Source: Neptunicoccus cionae
GTDB taxonomy: Bacteria > Pseudomonadota > Alphaproteobacteria > Rhodobacterales > Rhodobacteraceae
DNA: 64,000 nt
NCBI RefSeq assembly: GCF_002860325.1
Contig: NZ_PKOJ01000001.1
Location: 930,001-994,000 of the forward strand
Direction: 5' to 3'
Position 1 is the stretch's first letter. Each line of letters opens with the position of its first letter. Both the position numbers and the translations under genes were made by a program. The notes beneath the pieces are model-generated. The model worked only from the letters and a program-made list of their open reading frames with translations. It was not told the DNA's origin and did not search any database. This document shows, piece by piece, positions 27,608 through 36,828 of this stretch.

Positions 27608-28213
27608 ACGGGCTTGGACAGTAAGAACCAGGACATTGACGGGCTGATCGCCCTGATGGCGAAACTGCCCGGCATGGGGCCCCGTTCGGCCCGTCGTGCC
27701 GTGTTGCACCTGATCAAGAAACGGGCCTTGCTGCTGACCCCGCTGGCGGATGCCATGTTCGCGGTAGCCGCCACGGCGCGGGAGTGTCTTGTCTGTGGCA
27801 ATATCGGCACGCGGGACCGCTGTGATATCTGCGAGGATACCCGCCGTGCCAACGGGCAGATTTGCGTTGTCGAGGATGTGGCTGATCTTTGGGCGATGGA
27901 CCGTTCCGGCGTGTTCAAAGGGCGTTATCACGTGCTTGGCGGGTCTTTGTCCGCATTGGACGGGGTCGGGCCGGAAGAATTGCGAATCCCCGCCCTGATC
28001 CGCCGTGTGCTGGATGAGGAAATCACCGAGGTGATCCTTGCCCTGAACGCGACAGTAGACGGGCAGACGACGGCCCATTACATCGCGGAACAACTGGAAG
28101 ATGCGGGGGTTTCCGTGACATCGCTGGCGCAGGGCGTGCCCATTGGCGGAGAGCTGGATTACCTCGACGACGGGACAATCTCAGCCGCGTTGCGGGCGCG
28201 AAAGGCCGTCTGA
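27602..28213 (+). CDS. recR: Recombination protein RecR
   Basis: A 203-residue RecR, which works with RecF/RecO to load RecA at gaps. The N-terminal helix-hairpin-helix is [17 protein letters not shown]. The Cys4 zinc finger is [16 protein letters not shown]. The Toprim domain starts [13 protein letters not shown], and the C-terminal Walker-like part is [17 protein letters not shown]-type (here [18 protein letters not shown]). Start is ambiguous between ATG 27602, which lies in a dispersed repeat motif, and TTG 27614, which has GGAG six bases before. Partner gene ybaB is upstream. Confidence 0.93.
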   Translation: METGLDSKNQDIDGLIALMAKLPGMGPRSARRAVLHLIKKRALLLTPLADAMFAVAATARECLVCGNIGTRDRCDICEDTRRANGQICVVEDVADLWAMDRSGVFKGRYHVLGGSLSALDGVGPEELRIPALIRRVLDEEITEVILALNATVDGQTTAHYIAEQLEDAGVSVTSLAQGVPIGGELDYLDDGTISAALRARKAV

Positions 28214-28265
28214 GGGGACGTGTGCCGCCCGCGCGGAGGCGGAAGGCACGCTTGTTTGGCGGTGG

Positions 28266-28613
28266 TTACTTTGCCGCTGTGATGATGATTTCCACTTTAT
28301 ATTCCGGCGTTGCCAGATGTGCAGAACCGGCGGCGCGGGCAGGTTCGTTGCCTTGGGGCACCCAAGCATCCCAAACCGCGTTCATTTCGGCAAAATCGGC
28401 CATGTCGTCCAGCCAGATGATGGCTTGCAGGATTTTGGTCTTGTCCGAACCGGCCTCTGCCAGCAGGGTGTCGATCTGGTTCAGAATGTCCTGCGTCTGC
28501 TGTGTTACCGATGCGCCAGCAGTGCCGACCTGTCCGGCAAGGTAAATGGTATCGCCGTGCGTGACGAGCTGGCTCATCCGGCCGTTTCCGTGGGCGCGCG
28601 TGATTTCTGACAT
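28266..28613 (-). CDS. RidA family protein (enamine/imine deaminase)
   Basis: A 115-residue YjgF/RidA-type protein, which hydrolyses reactive enamine/imine intermediates from PLP enzymes. Visible family features are IYLAGQVG (about residues 23-30), the QTQDILNQIDTLLAEAGSDKTKI helix, and the C-terminal PEYKVEIIITA. The usual catalytic Arg of the RidA subfamily (xCxRV-type end) is not obvious, so it belongs to another YjgF subgroup. It follows a PLP-dependent gene, a functionally sensible neighbour. AAGGA precedes the start. Confidence 0.88.
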   Translation of the reverse strand: MSEITRAHGNGRMSQLVTHGDTIYLAGQVGTAGASVTQQTQDILNQIDTLLAEAGSDKTKILQAIIWLDDMADFAEMNAVWDAWVPQGNEPARAAGSAHLATPEYKVEIIITAAK

Positions 28614-28672
28614 GGATAGTTCCTTCTTGGGTCAAGGCGCCCATCGGTTTGTGGGGGCGCCGGTTAACGGGG

Positions 28673-29827
28673 TTAAGCAGTAGCGGCGAGCGCCTGTTCA
28701 AAATCGGCGATCAAGTCGTCGATATGTTCGATGCCGATCGAAATGCGCAGCAGGTTTTCAGGGATGCCGCTGTCGGCACCGGCGACAGTGCGGCGGTGTT
28801 CTATCAGGCTTTCAACGCCGCCAAGCGATGTGGCGGGGATAAACACTTTGGTCTTCTTTGCCATCTCCAGGGCGCGGTGGGCACTGCCTTTCACGCAGAC
28901 CGACATCATCCCGCCAAAACCGTTTTTCATCTGCCGCGCGGCGACATCATGGCCCGGATGATCGGGCAGGCCGGGGTAGAGAACGGTCTCCACGTCTTTA
29001 TGGGCTGCAAAATGCTTTGCAAAGGCCATCGCGTTGCGGCTGCAGGCCTCATAGCGGATGTGGAGGCTGCGCAGGCTGCGGATCAGCAGCCAGGATTCGA
29101 ATGCGGGCAGGATGGTGCCCTGAAAGCTGCGCACCTGCCGGATTTCATCCCAGAGCGGCATATCCTTTCGGGCTGACAGAACCCCTGCGGTGAAGTCGGA
29201 ATGGCCGCCCATGTATTTGGTTGCCGAGTGGAAGGAAATATCCGCCCCCAGATCCAGCGGCTTTGTGGTGCAGGGCGGTGCTGCCGTGCTGTCCACCATC
29301 AGAACAGCGCCAACACTATGGGCGAGTTCGGCAGCGGCGGCGATGTCCGTGATCGACCAGTCGCCGTTTGCGGGGGTTTCGATCCAGACCAGTTTGGTTT
29401 CACCCGGTACCAGTGCGGCTTTCAGCGCGTCAAGATCGCCGGCGGGGAACAGATCCTTGCGGATGACGCCGCGCCGGGCCTGACGGTCCAGCCATTGCAA
29501 GCCGACGTGATACATCATCGACTGGGCCACAACATGGGCATTCGGAGGCAGAGCTTCGACCACTGCCACGGATGCCGACATGCCTGAATTCAGCAGCAGG
29601 CTTTCTTCCGCGCCTTCCAGTGTAGCGATGATTTCTTCGGCGTGGGCCGTGGTCGGGCTGCCGTAGCGGGCATAGATATAGCCTTCGCGCAGGTCGTAAT
29701 TTTCATCCCGCGCAAAGGTCGATGCGGCCACCATGGGCGGAACCACGCTGCCAGAGGCAGGGTCTATATGGCGCAGGGCTTGGGCCGCCAGCGTTTCAGG
29801 CGCGAGCGTATTGGATTTGCGCGCCAT
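28673..29827 (-). CDS. Cys/Met metabolism PLP-dependent enzyme (gamma-synthase/lyase fold)
   Basis: A 384-residue member of the cystathionine gamma-synthase/beta-lyase family. PLP-binding Lys is in ISFHSATKYMGGHSD (about residue 200). Other family motifs are YARYGSPTTAHAEEIIATLEGAE, LLLNSGMSA and LLRISIGIEHIDDLIAD. It begins right after the stop of the gpt gene and precedes a RidA gene. Reaction cannot be fixed: gamma-synthase, gamma-lyase and beta-lyase share these features. The RidA neighbour supports an enamine-releasing lyase, by inference. Confidence 0.88.
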   Translation of the reverse strand: MARKSNTLAPETLAAQALRHIDPASGSVVPPMVAASTFARDENYDLREGYIYARYGSPTTAHAEEIIATLEGAEESLLLNSGMSASVAVVEALPPNAHVVAQSMMYHVGLQWLDRQARRGVIRKDLFPAGDLDALKAALVPGETKLVWIETPANGDWSITDIAAAAELAHSVGAVLMVDSTAAPPCTTKPLDLGADISFHSATKYMGGHSDFTAGVLSARKDMPLWDEIRQVRSFQGTILPAFESWLLIRSLRSLHIRYEACSRNAMAFAKHFAAHKDVETVLYPGLPDHPGHDVAARQMKNGFGGMMSVCVKGSAHRALEMAKKTKVFIPATSLGGVESLIEHRRTVAGADSGIPENLLRISIGIEHIDDLIADFEQALAATA

Positions 29828-30331
29828 TCAGTTGCCCCGATAGGGTTCAACATATTGCAGCGCCATATCCCAAGGGAAGAAAATCCAGGTGTCCTGCGAT
29901 ACCTCGGTGATGAATGTATCCACCTGCGGGCGCCCTTTGGGTTTTGCGTAAACGGTTGCAAAATGGGCGTTCGGGTACAATTTGCGGACCACTTCTAGCG
30001 TTTTGCCGCTGTCTACCAGATCGTCGATGATCAGGATGCCGGTGCCGTCGCCCATCAGTTCGTCGTCGGGCTTCTTCAGGACTCGTGCATCGGATTGTGA
30101 TTGGTGGTCGTAGGATTTGATTGAAATCGTATCCACTGTGCGAATGTCCAGTTCCCGCGCTGCGATCATGGCAGGGGCCATGCCGCCCCGTGTAATCGCG
30201 ACAACCGCGCGCCATGCGCCATCGTCCGGCCCGTGGCCGTCCAGCCGCCATGCCAGTGCGCGACTGTCCCGATGGATCTGGTCCCAGGAGATGTGAAATC
30301 CTTTTTCGTGCGGGAGACGGTTTTCTGACAT
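29828..30331 (-). CDS. gpt: Xanthine-guanine phosphoribosyltransferase
   Basis: A 167-residue purine salvage enzyme that adds ribose 5-phosphate from PRPP to xanthine/guanine. The PRPP motif is [14 protein letters not shown], and [19 protein letters not shown] and [11 protein letters not shown] match the E. coli Gpt layout. ATG at 30331 was chosen because the family sequence begins there; ATG at 30346 is an alternative. Its stop abuts the PLP enzyme start. It is divergent from edd. Confidence 0.94.
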   Translation of the reverse strand: MSENRLPHEKGFHISWDQIHRDSRALAWRLDGHGPDDGAWRAVVAITRGGMAPAMIAARELDIRTVDTISIKSYDHQSQSDARVLKKPDDELMGDGTGILIIDDLVDSGKTLEVVRKLYPNAHFATVYAKPKGRPQVDTFITEVSQDTWIFFPWDMALQYVEPYRGN

Positions 30332-30437
30332 GGGCAAGAGACTCATTTTTTCTGACTGTTGTGCATGATTGATACTATGGCGCATGATCCTTTGGAAAGG
30401 GCGAGTTTTGTGGCTTGTTTTATAGGGCCGGTTGCTC

Positions 30438-30455
30438 TACGTTATCGCTAACGTA
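30438..30455. promoter_or_regulatory. LacI/GntR-like operator upstream of edd
   Basis: Perfect dyad TACGTTA-tcgc-TAACGTA about 42 bases before the edd ATG. Its GTTA-N4-TAAC core is the type bound by LacI-family repressors, including the E. coli gluconate repressor that controls edd. The regulator is not in this window, so the link is inference. Confidence 0.5.
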
Positions 30456-30496
30456 AGTTTAACAAATACCTTTTGAGACGAGAGAGGGAGGCACCC

Positions 30497-32314
30497 ATGT
30501 CGGTCATAGGCACTTTGACAGAGGTCACATCACGGATCGCGAAAAAATCCGAACGCAGCCGCGCGGCGTATTTGCGCCAGATGGAGCAAGCCCGCTCCGA
30601 GGGTCCGAAACGTGCGCATTTGTCTTGCGGCAATCAGGCCCATGCCTATGCAGCGATGGGGCAGGATCAGGCGGTTATGGTGGAAAAGCGCGGTCCGAAT
30701 ATCGGGATCATTACTGCCTATAACGATATGCTTTCGGCGCATCAGCCGTTTCAGGCCTATCCCGATCTGATCAAGGACACGGCGCGGGCAGCCGGGGGTA
30801 CTGCGCAGGTTGCTGCCGGTGTGCCAGCCATGTGTGACGGAATCACCCAAGGACAGACGGGAATGGAACTGTCTCTGTTTTCCCGCGATGCGATAGCCAT
30901 GTCCGCGGCGATTGGCCTGTCCCATAACGTTTTTGACAGTTCGATCTACCTCGGGGTGTGTGACAAGATCGTTCCCGGTCTGGTGATCGCTGCTGCACGC
31001 TTCGGGCATATTCCGGCTGTATTCCTGCCGGCGGGTCCGATGCCAAGCGGTCTGGCCAATGACGACAAGGCACGGGTGCGCAAGGAGTTTGCCGAAGGTA
31101 AATGCGACCGCGATGCGCTGATGGCGGCAGAGATGGCCAGCTACCACAGCGCAGGCACCTGTACCTTTTACGGTACAGCCAACACAAACCAGATGTTGAT
31201 GGAATTTATGGGGCTACACCTGCCCGGTTCCAGCTTTGTCGCCCCAAACACACCGCTGCGCGAAGCCCTGACAAGCGAAGGAACACGCATTGCCCTCGGG
31301 CTGAGCGACCTTGGCAACGCCTACACGCCTGTGTCCCATGTGCTGGATGAGAAAGCCTATGTGAACGGGATTGTGGGGCTTATGGCGACGGGCGGCTCTA
31401 CCAATCTGCTGATCCACCTGATCGCCATGGCGCGGGCTTCCGGCATTGTGCTCGACTGGGAAGATTTTGCCGATCTGTCCCAAGTGGTGCCGCTGCTGAC
31501 GCGAATTTATCCCAACGGTCTGGCCGATGTGAACCATTTCCATGCGGCGGGTGGCCTTGGGCTGGTCATCAGCGAACTGCTGAATGCGGGATTGCTGCAT
31601 GATGATACGCTGACGGTGATGGGGCAGGGGCTGGAACGCTATACCAAAGAACCCAAGCTGGTGGACGGCGTGCTGAGCTGGCAGGACGGGGCGAAAGCCT
31701 CTTTGAATGACAAGATCATCGCGAGCACAAAAGAACCTTTCCAAGCAACGGGCGGTCTGTCCAACCTGTCGGGCAATCTGGGACGGGGCGTAATGAAAAC
31801 TTCTGCCGTTGCACCGGAACGCCGTGTGCTGACGGCGCCCGTACGGGTGTTCCACACGCAAGAAGCCGTGCTGGCGGCCTTCCGCGCCGGTGAGTTTACC
31901 TCTGACGTGGTTGTCGTGGTGCGCTATCAGGGGCCGAAAGCCAACGGTATGCCGGAACTGCACGGGCTTACGCCTTGCCTGTCGGTGCTTCAGGATCGAG
32001 GCATAAAGGTGGCGCTGGTCAGTGACGGGCGCATGTCTGGTGCGTCGGGCAAAGTGCCTGCGGCCATTCACGTCAGCCCCGAAGCGCTGGACGGCGGGCC
32101 GCTGGCCTATCTGGCGGATGGTGATATTGTGACGGTTGATGCAGAGAATGGTCATCTTGATGCGCAAGACGTCAGCATCTTTGAACGGGCGATCACCCAT
32201 CCTGACCTTGGCAGCAACGAGGTTGGTCTCGGGCGGGAACTGTTCGCCGCTTTCCGCCAGAATGTCGGCGCGGCCCGCGACGGGGCAACTGTATTTAACT
32301 TCGAGGAGGCGTGA
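30497..32314 (+). CDS. edd: Phosphogluconate dehydratase
   Basis: A 605-residue enzyme of the Entner-Doudoroff pathway that dehydrates 6-phosphogluconate to KDPG. Family marks include [21 protein letters not shown], the Fe-S Cys in [12 protein letters not shown] (and in [16 protein letters not shown]), and the C-terminal [22 protein letters not shown]. Length equals E. coli Edd. GAGGGAGG precedes ATG 30497. It is followed 3 bases later by eda and forms an operon with it. Confidence 0.97.
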   Translation: MSVIGTLTEVTSRIAKKSERSRAAYLRQMEQARSEGPKRAHLSCGNQAHAYAAMGQDQAVMVEKRGPNIGIITAYNDMLSAHQPFQAYPDLIKDTARAAGGTAQVAAGVPAMCDGITQGQTGMELSLFSRDAIAMSAAIGLSHNVFDSSIYLGVCDKIVPGLVIAAARFGHIPAVFLPAGPMPSGLANDDKARVRKEFAEGKCDRDALMAAEMASYHSAGTCTFYGTANTNQMLMEFMGLHLPGSSFVAPNTPLREALTSEGTRIALGLSDLGNAYTPVSHVLDEKAYVNGIVGLMATGGSTNLLIHLIAMARASGIVLDWEDFADLSQVVPLLTRIYPNGLADVNHFHAAGGLGLVISELLNAGLLHDDTLTVMGQGLERYTKEPKLVDGVLSWQDGAKASLNDKIIASTKEPFQATGGLSNLSGNLGRGVMKTSAVAPERRVLTAPVRVFHTQEAVLAAFRAGEFTSDVVVVVRYQGPKANGMPELHGLTPCLSVLQDRGIKVALVSDGRMSGASGKVPAAIHVSPEALDGGPLAYLADGDIVTVDAENGHLDAQDVSIFERAITHPDLGSNEVGLGRELFAAFRQNVGAARDGATVFNFEEA

Positions 32315-32317
32315 GCC

Positions 32318-32974
32318 ATGACAATAGACGCAAAAACCGCGAGTGCGCAGACGCTTGAGATTTGCAAAACCGCGCCGGTTATTCCTGTGCTGCTGGTGGA
32401 ATCTGCGGACACAGCCGCCGCACTCGGTCAGGCACTGGTGACGGGGGGGCTGCCTGTTCTGGAAGTCACGCTGCGTACCAAAGCCGCGCTTGATGTGATT
32501 GCAGCCATGGCCGAGGTCGAAGGCGGAATCGTGGGTGCAGGTACTCTGCTGACCGCACAAGACGTGAAAAACGCCAAAGTTGCCGGTGCCAAATTCGGTG
32601 TCTCTCCCGGGGCTACAGATGCGTTGATTGACGCTTGCGAAGCGGAAGGGCTGCCGCTTCTGGCCGGGGCTGCCACTGCAACCGAAGCTATGCGCCTTTT
32701 GGAGCGGGGCTATACCACGCAGAAATTCTTTCCTGCAGAGGCCGCAGGCGGGGCCAAAGCGCTCGGCTCTTTGGCGTCACCCCTGCCACAGATTACATTC
32801 TGTCCTACCGGCGGTGTGTCGCTGGACAATGCAGGCAGTTATCTGAAACTGCCAAACGTGGTTTGTGTCGGTGGAAGCTGGGTTGCGCCCAAAGATGCTG
32901 TGACAGGCGGTGATTGGGAGCGGATTACCGATCTGGCAAAGACTGCTTGCACAAAGCTTGGCGGATCTAACTGA
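32318..32974 (+). CDS. eda: KDPG aldolase
   Basis: A 218-residue class I aldolase that cleaves KDPG into pyruvate and glyceraldehyde 3-phosphate. The Schiff-base Lys is in TTQKFFPAEAAGG (about residue 139), the conserved Glu in LPVLEVTLRT, and the phosphate site in FCPTGGVS. Directly after edd with a 3-base gap, so the two Entner-Doudoroff enzymes are made together. Confidence 0.97.
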   Translation: MTIDAKTASAQTLEICKTAPVIPVLLVESADTAAALGQALVTGGLPVLEVTLRTKAALDVIAAMAEVEGGIVGAGTLLTAQDVKNAKVAGAKFGVSPGATDALIDACEAEGLPLLAGAATATEAMRLLERGYTTQKFFPAEAAGGAKALGSLASPLPQITFCPTGGVSLDNAGSYLKLPNVVCVGGSWVAPKDAVTGGDWERITDLAKTACTKLGGSN

Positions 32975-33057
32975 CGTAGGGTTCGGCGGAATAGAATTTT
33001 ACTTTCTCCACGGGTCTGCCCATCCTGCAAATGGAACGTTTAGCAGGAGGAAGTGTC

Positions 33058-33801
33058 ATGTCATCAATTGCGGGAAAACGGGTCTGGATCACTGGCGGTG
33101 GAACCGGAATCGGCGCCGGATCGGCCTTGTTACTGGCCGAACGGGGCGCAGAAGTGATCGTGTCCGGTCGCCGTGCCAACAAGCTCGAAGAAGTGGTCGA
33201 ACAGATCACAGGCAAGGGCGGTAAGGCCAGCGCCGTAGCGCTGGACATGGCAGATGCCGGGGCGGTCGAACAGGCCGCCGCTGACATCGGTCGTGTGGAT
33301 ATTCTGCTCGCCAGTGCCGGATTGAATGTGCCGAACCGGTCTCTCGACAAACTTGGGAGCGGCGATTGGGACAAGGTGGTCAATGTCAATCTGAACGGTG
33401 TCTATTATCCGATTCATGCTGTTCTCCCGCAGATGCGCGCGCGCGGTGACGGTCTGGTGATGATCGTATCCAGTTGGGCCGGCCGACATGTCGGGCGTCT
33501 GACGGGCGCCGCCTATACTGCGACCAAACACGCTGTCGTTGCGTTGAGCGAGACAATCAACTGTGAAGAGGGCGGGAACGGTATCCGTTCTACAGTGATT
33601 ATGCCCGGAGAAATTGCCACTGACATTCTCAAAGACCGCCCCGTGCCGCCCTCGCAGAAAGAAATGGATCGTATGTTACAGGTGGATGATCTGGCCGAAA
33701 CCGTGCGCTACGTGGCAGAGATGCCTGCCCATGTCTGTGTGAATGAAATACTGATTTCGCCTACGTGGAACCGGTTCTATCAGGGGTTCGACGAGGTTTA
33801 A
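33058..33801 (+). CDS. SDR family NAD(P)-dependent oxidoreductase
   Basis: A 247-residue short-chain dehydrogenase. Cofactor motif TGGGTGIG lies at residues 12-19; the catalytic Ser is in MIVSSWAG and the Tyr-x3-Lys in YTATKHAVVAL. Substrate is not predictable. AGGAGG precedes ATG 33058. It is downstream of eda by 83 bases on the same strand and may be cotranscribed, but nothing ties it to sugar acid catabolism. Confidence 0.88.
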   Translation: MSSIAGKRVWITGGGTGIGAGSALLLAERGAEVIVSGRRANKLEEVVEQITGKGGKASAVALDMADAGAVEQAAADIGRVDILLASAGLNVPNRSLDKLGSGDWDKVVNVNLNGVYYPIHAVLPQMRARGDGLVMIVSSWAGRHVGRLTGAAYTATKHAVVALSETINCEEGGNGIRSTVIMPGEIATDILKDRPVPPSQKEMDRMLQVDDLAETVRYVAEMPAHVCVNEILISPTWNRFYQGFDEV

Positions 33802-33810
33802 TTTACTTTT

Positions 33811-33849
33811 AGGCGTTTCGATTGAAGCCTAGCAACAATCGAAACGCCT
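33811..33849. terminator. Terminator-like hairpin between SDR and fabI
   Basis: Perfect 13-bp arms (aggcgtttcgatt, aatcgaaacgcct) with a 13-base loop between convergent gene ends. The T-rich stretch that follows is interrupted, so termination strength is uncertain. Confidence 0.65.
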
Positions 33850-33874
33850 GTGTTGTTTGGGTTGGGGGCGCGGG

Positions 33875-34693
33875 TTACTTGCGCCCGGTGACTACATCAA
33901 TATCCGGTGCGTCTTCGGCCTTCATGCCAACGACGTGATAGCCCGCGTCAACGTGGTGGTTTTCACCCGTTACACCCGAGGCCAGATCGGAACACAGATA
34001 CATGCCGGATTTGCCCACATCGTCGGTTGTCACATTGCGGCGCAGCGGGGAGTTCAACTCGTTCCATTTCAGGATGTAGCGGAAATCACCGATGCCAGAG
34101 GCCGCCAGCGTTTTAATCGGACCTGCCGACAGCGCATTAACGCGGATATTCTTCGGGCCAAGGTCCATCGCCAGATATTTGACCGATGCTTCCAGACCAG
34201 CCTTGGCAATCCCCATAACATTGTAGTGGGGCATAACCATTTCCGCGCCGTAATACGTCAGCGTCAACAGGGCACCACCATCGGGCATCAGTTGTTCGGC
34301 GCGCTGGGCAACGGCGGTGAAGGAATAGACGGAAATATCCATCGTCATGCGGAAATTCTCGGCGCTTGTGTCTACATAGCGGCCCCGCAATTCGTTTTTG
34401 TCGGAAAAGCCGATCGCGTGAACGACGAAATCCAGTTGGCCCCATTTATCCTGAAGCGTGGTGAACAGCGCATCCATAGACGCCCCGTTGGTCACATCAC
34501 ATTCCAGCACCATATCAGAGCCGACACTTTCCGCCAGCGGTTTGACCCGTTTGCCAAGGGCTTCGCCCTGATAAGAGAAGGCCAGTTCTGCGCCTTGTTC
34601 GTGGCAGGCTTTCGCAATGCCCCATGCAATTGATTTGTCGTTTGCGACGCCCATGATCAGGCCCCGTTTGCCTTGCATTATTCCAGAAGTCAT
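33875..34693 (-). CDS. fabI: Enoyl-ACP reductase (NADH), FabI
   Basis: A 272-residue FabI that performs the last reduction of fatty-acid elongation. The divergent-SDR glycine motif is GLIMGVANDKSIAWGIA, and the Tyr-x6-Lys pair is in HYNVMGIAKAGLEASVKYLA. Length and end match the type-I FabI family. ATG at 34693 has AAGGAACAAGG upstream; a later Met (MQGKRG) is possible. Transcribed alone and divergent from pdxH. Confidence 0.95.
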   Translation of the reverse strand: MTSGIMQGKRGLIMGVANDKSIAWGIAKACHEQGAELAFSYQGEALGKRVKPLAESVGSDMVLECDVTNGASMDALFTTLQDKWGQLDFVVHAIGFSDKNELRGRYVDTSAENFRMTMDISVYSFTAVAQRAEQLMPDGGALLTLTYYGAEMVMPHYNVMGIAKAGLEASVKYLAMDLGPKNIRVNALSAGPIKTLAASGIGDFRYILKWNELNSPLRRNVTTDDVGKSGMYLCSDLASGVTGENHHVDAGYHVVGMKAEDAPDIDVVTGRK

Positions 34694-34937
34694 TGCCTTG
34701 TTCCTTGCAGGTATTGCGGTCAACCACATTTAATCCATGGCTGGCCCAGCCGCAAGTCTGGGGTTTCAGACACTTGTCAGACTGTGGTGCGCGTGGGTGT
34801 CTTTTCCTGAAAAGCGCTGTCACATTTTTACAGGCGGGGGCGAATCTTTGGGGATTCAGGCACTTGCTTTGCAAGTAAAAATATTGTGGGGTGAGCAAGC
34901 CGACCGGGAACGGCACGAAAAGACAGGCTATGATTAC

Positions 34938-35561
34938 ATGAAACCCAACGATTTATCGTCGGACCGGCAGGGGCTATTCGCAGGAGATGACCCGTTTGAG
35001 ATCGCACGCAACTGGTTGTCAGAAGCTGGCGAGACCGAAGCAAATGATCCGAATGCGGTGGCGCTTGCAACTGTGGATGAAACCGGATTGCCCAATGTCC
35101 GCATGGTGCTTTTGAAAGAAATCCAGTCGGACTGTTTCGTATTTTTTACCAACTACACCAGCGCCAAAGCGGCCGAGTTGAACAGTTCGGGCAAAGCTGC
35201 TTTCGTGATGCACTGGAAAAGCCTGCGTCGGCAGATCCGTGTGCGGGGTACTGTTTCCACAGTTTCGGAAGCGGAATCAGACACCTATTTCCAGAGCCGT
35301 TCAGTCTTTAGCCGGATCGGGGCTTGGGCAAGTGACCAGTCTTCGCCACTGGACAATCGCCAGACTTTGGTAAATAGGGCAGCAGAGCTGACTGAAAAGC
35401 TGGGCGATAATCCTGAGCGCCCCCCGTTTTGGGGTGGTTTCAGGATTACACCTGTAGAGATAGAATTCTGGTGCGACGGTGCCGACCGGTTGCACGACCG
35501 CTTCGTGTGGCGGAAGTCACAAAAAGAAACACAATGGGCCGTAAGCCGACTTAATCCTTGA
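34938..35561 (+). CDS. pdxH: Pyridoxamine 5'-phosphate oxidase
   Basis: A 207-residue FMN enzyme that makes pyridoxal phosphate. Family marks include [60 protein letters not shown] (FMN contacts), and the C-terminal [22 protein letters not shown] with the end RLNP. ATG 34938 starts at the family start; a longer in-frame extension to 34737 has no family character. Confidence 0.95.
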   Translation: MKPNDLSSDRQGLFAGDDPFEIARNWLSEAGETEANDPNAVALATVDETGLPNVRMVLLKEIQSDCFVFFTNYTSAKAAELNSSGKAAFVMHWKSLRRQIRVRGTVSTVSEAESDTYFQSRSVFSRIGAWASDQSSPLDNRQTLVNRAAELTEKLGDNPERPPFWGGFRITPVEIEFWCDGADRLHDRFVWRKSQKETQWAVSRLNP

Positions 35562-35705
35562 TGGGTCAACTTTTAAAGGCGAAATACAAAAATAGGGGGA
35601 ATTCTGTTGAGAGGGTGAACTTGGAAGAGGGGCCGGAAGGTCTTATTTTCTTGAGTTTGAACCACCATGGCGTACAATGCTCAACAGAAGGTGGAGTGAA
35701 TAATC

Positions 35706-36224
35706 TTGATTAAAACCGGCAGCGTGAAATGGTTCGATAGCACCAAAGGCTTTGGTTTCATTACCGATGATGAAGGCGGGCGCGATATTCTGTTGCATGC
35801 GAATGTTTTGCGTAATCACGGTCACAGCTCTGTAGTAGAGGGCACGCGGATCAATGTTGAAGTTGCAGAAAGCGCACGGGGCTTGCAGGCGGTAGAAATC
35901 CTGCAACTGGATTTGCCTGAAGCCGAAAGCTCTGTGGTTTTGCGCGGCGTGCCGGAACTGGGGATTGATCTGTCCAGCCTGCAATCTGACGAACCTTTGA
36001 CCCCTTCACGGGTAAAGTGGTTTGACAAAGTAAAAGGCTTTGGATTTGTTAACCTCTTTGGCAGCACAGAGGATGTGTTTGTCCATATGGAGGTGTTAAG
36101 GGCTTATGGATTGGCAGAACTGGCGCAGGGTGAAGCAATTTGTGTGCGCACCGCTCAGGGGCCGCGCGGACGCATGGCCATCGAAGTGCGCGCGTGGGAT
36201 TACGAAGCGACACAGGACGCTTAA
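35706..36224 (+). CDS. Protein with two cold-shock domains
   Basis: A 172-residue protein with cold-shock domains at about residues 3-67 and 98-165. RNP1-like motifs are KGFGFITDD and KGFGFVNLF; RNP2-like segments are RDILLHANVL and EDVFVHMEVL. Such double-CSD proteins are common in alphaproteobacteria and bind single-stranded RNA/DNA. The start is TTG at 35706, with AGGTGGAG upstream; no ATG precedes the first domain. The 3' end overlaps the only start candidates of the DUF192 gene, so expression may be coupled. Confidence 0.9.
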   Translation: MIKTGSVKWFDSTKGFGFITDDEGGRDILLHANVLRNHGHSSVVEGTRINVEVAESARGLQAVEILQLDLPEAESSVVLRGVPELGIDLSSLQSDEPLTPSRVKWFDKVKGFGFVNLFGSTEDVFVHMEVLRAYGLAELAQGEAICVRTAQGPRGRMAIEVRAWDYEATQDA

Positions 36225-36678
36225 AGCTGCTCTCATTGTATTTTTATGCGCAGCAGGCGCAGCACAGGCCGCGTGCGAACGGGATGCTGTGGATTTGCGC
36301 TGGGATGGTGGCTCTGTCCGGTTCAACGTTGAAATTGCCGAAACATTCGAAGATCGCGCGCGCGGTTTGATGTTTCGCGAATCCCTGCCCCGATATGGCG
36401 GGATGCTTTTTATCTATGAAAAACCGCTAAGCGTTTCCTTCTGGATGAAAAACACGCTTATTCCGCTCGACATGATTTTTCTGGACCGTCACGGTGTTGT
36501 GCAGAACATCCATGAAAATGCCGTACCCGGCAGCTTGGAAAGCATTCCCGGAGGCGACGATATCCTTGCTGTGCTTGAGGTGAACGGTGGCTTGTCAACC
36601 AAGCTTGGTCTGCCTGTCGGGGCAGAGATGCGTCACCCTGCTTTTGCCGAAACAGACCCGATCTGGCCCTGTAATTGA
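36142..36678 (+). CDS. DUF192 family protein, exported
   Basis: A DUF192 domain protein. The recognisable part starts with a hydrophobic signal (TLKAALIVFLCAAGAAQA), then the domain: GLMFRESLPRYGGMLFIYEK, FWMKNTLIPLDMIFLD and ILAVLEVNGG. It is probably secreted to the periplasm; function is unknown. No good start lies just before the signal: the closest in-frame candidates are GTG 36142 and GTG 36130, and ATG 36106, all inside the cold-shock gene. The overlap of 83 or more bases makes the N-terminus uncertain. Confidence 0.75.
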   Translation: MCAPLRGRADAWPSKCARGITKRHRTLKAALIVFLCAAGAAQAACERDAVDLRWDGGSVRFNVEIAETFEDRARGLMFRESLPRYGGMLFIYEKPLSVSFWMKNTLIPLDMIFLDRHGVVQNIHENAVPGSLESIPGGDDILAVLEVNGGLSTKLGLPVGAEMRHPAFAETDPIWPCN

Positions 36679-36751
36679 AACTGAATCCAAAACACTTCAT
36701 TTTTGGGGTTTTCAATCCTGATAGGCCAGTGTAAATCGCATCTCACTGGAT

Positions 36752-36828
36752 CGGGGCGTGGCGCAGTCTGGTAGCGCACCTGTTTTGGGTACAGGGGGTC
36801 GTGAGTTCGAATCTCGCCGCCCCGACCA
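36752..36828 (+). tRNA. tRNA-Pro (TGG)
   Basis: A 77-base cloverleaf with acceptor arms CGGGGCG/CGCCCCG and encoded ACCA. The anticodon stem CCTGT/ACAGG encloses TTTGGGT, giving anticodon TGG. The T-arm contains GTTCGAATC. Together with proS it serves proline decoding. Confidence 0.97.

Noticed and set aside
31214-32560. 448-codon antisense frame across edd and eda
   Set aside because: Shadow of two well-supported genes.
34737-34937. Upstream extension of pdxH
   Set aside because: The extension is unlike PdxH and spans the promoter and repeat region.
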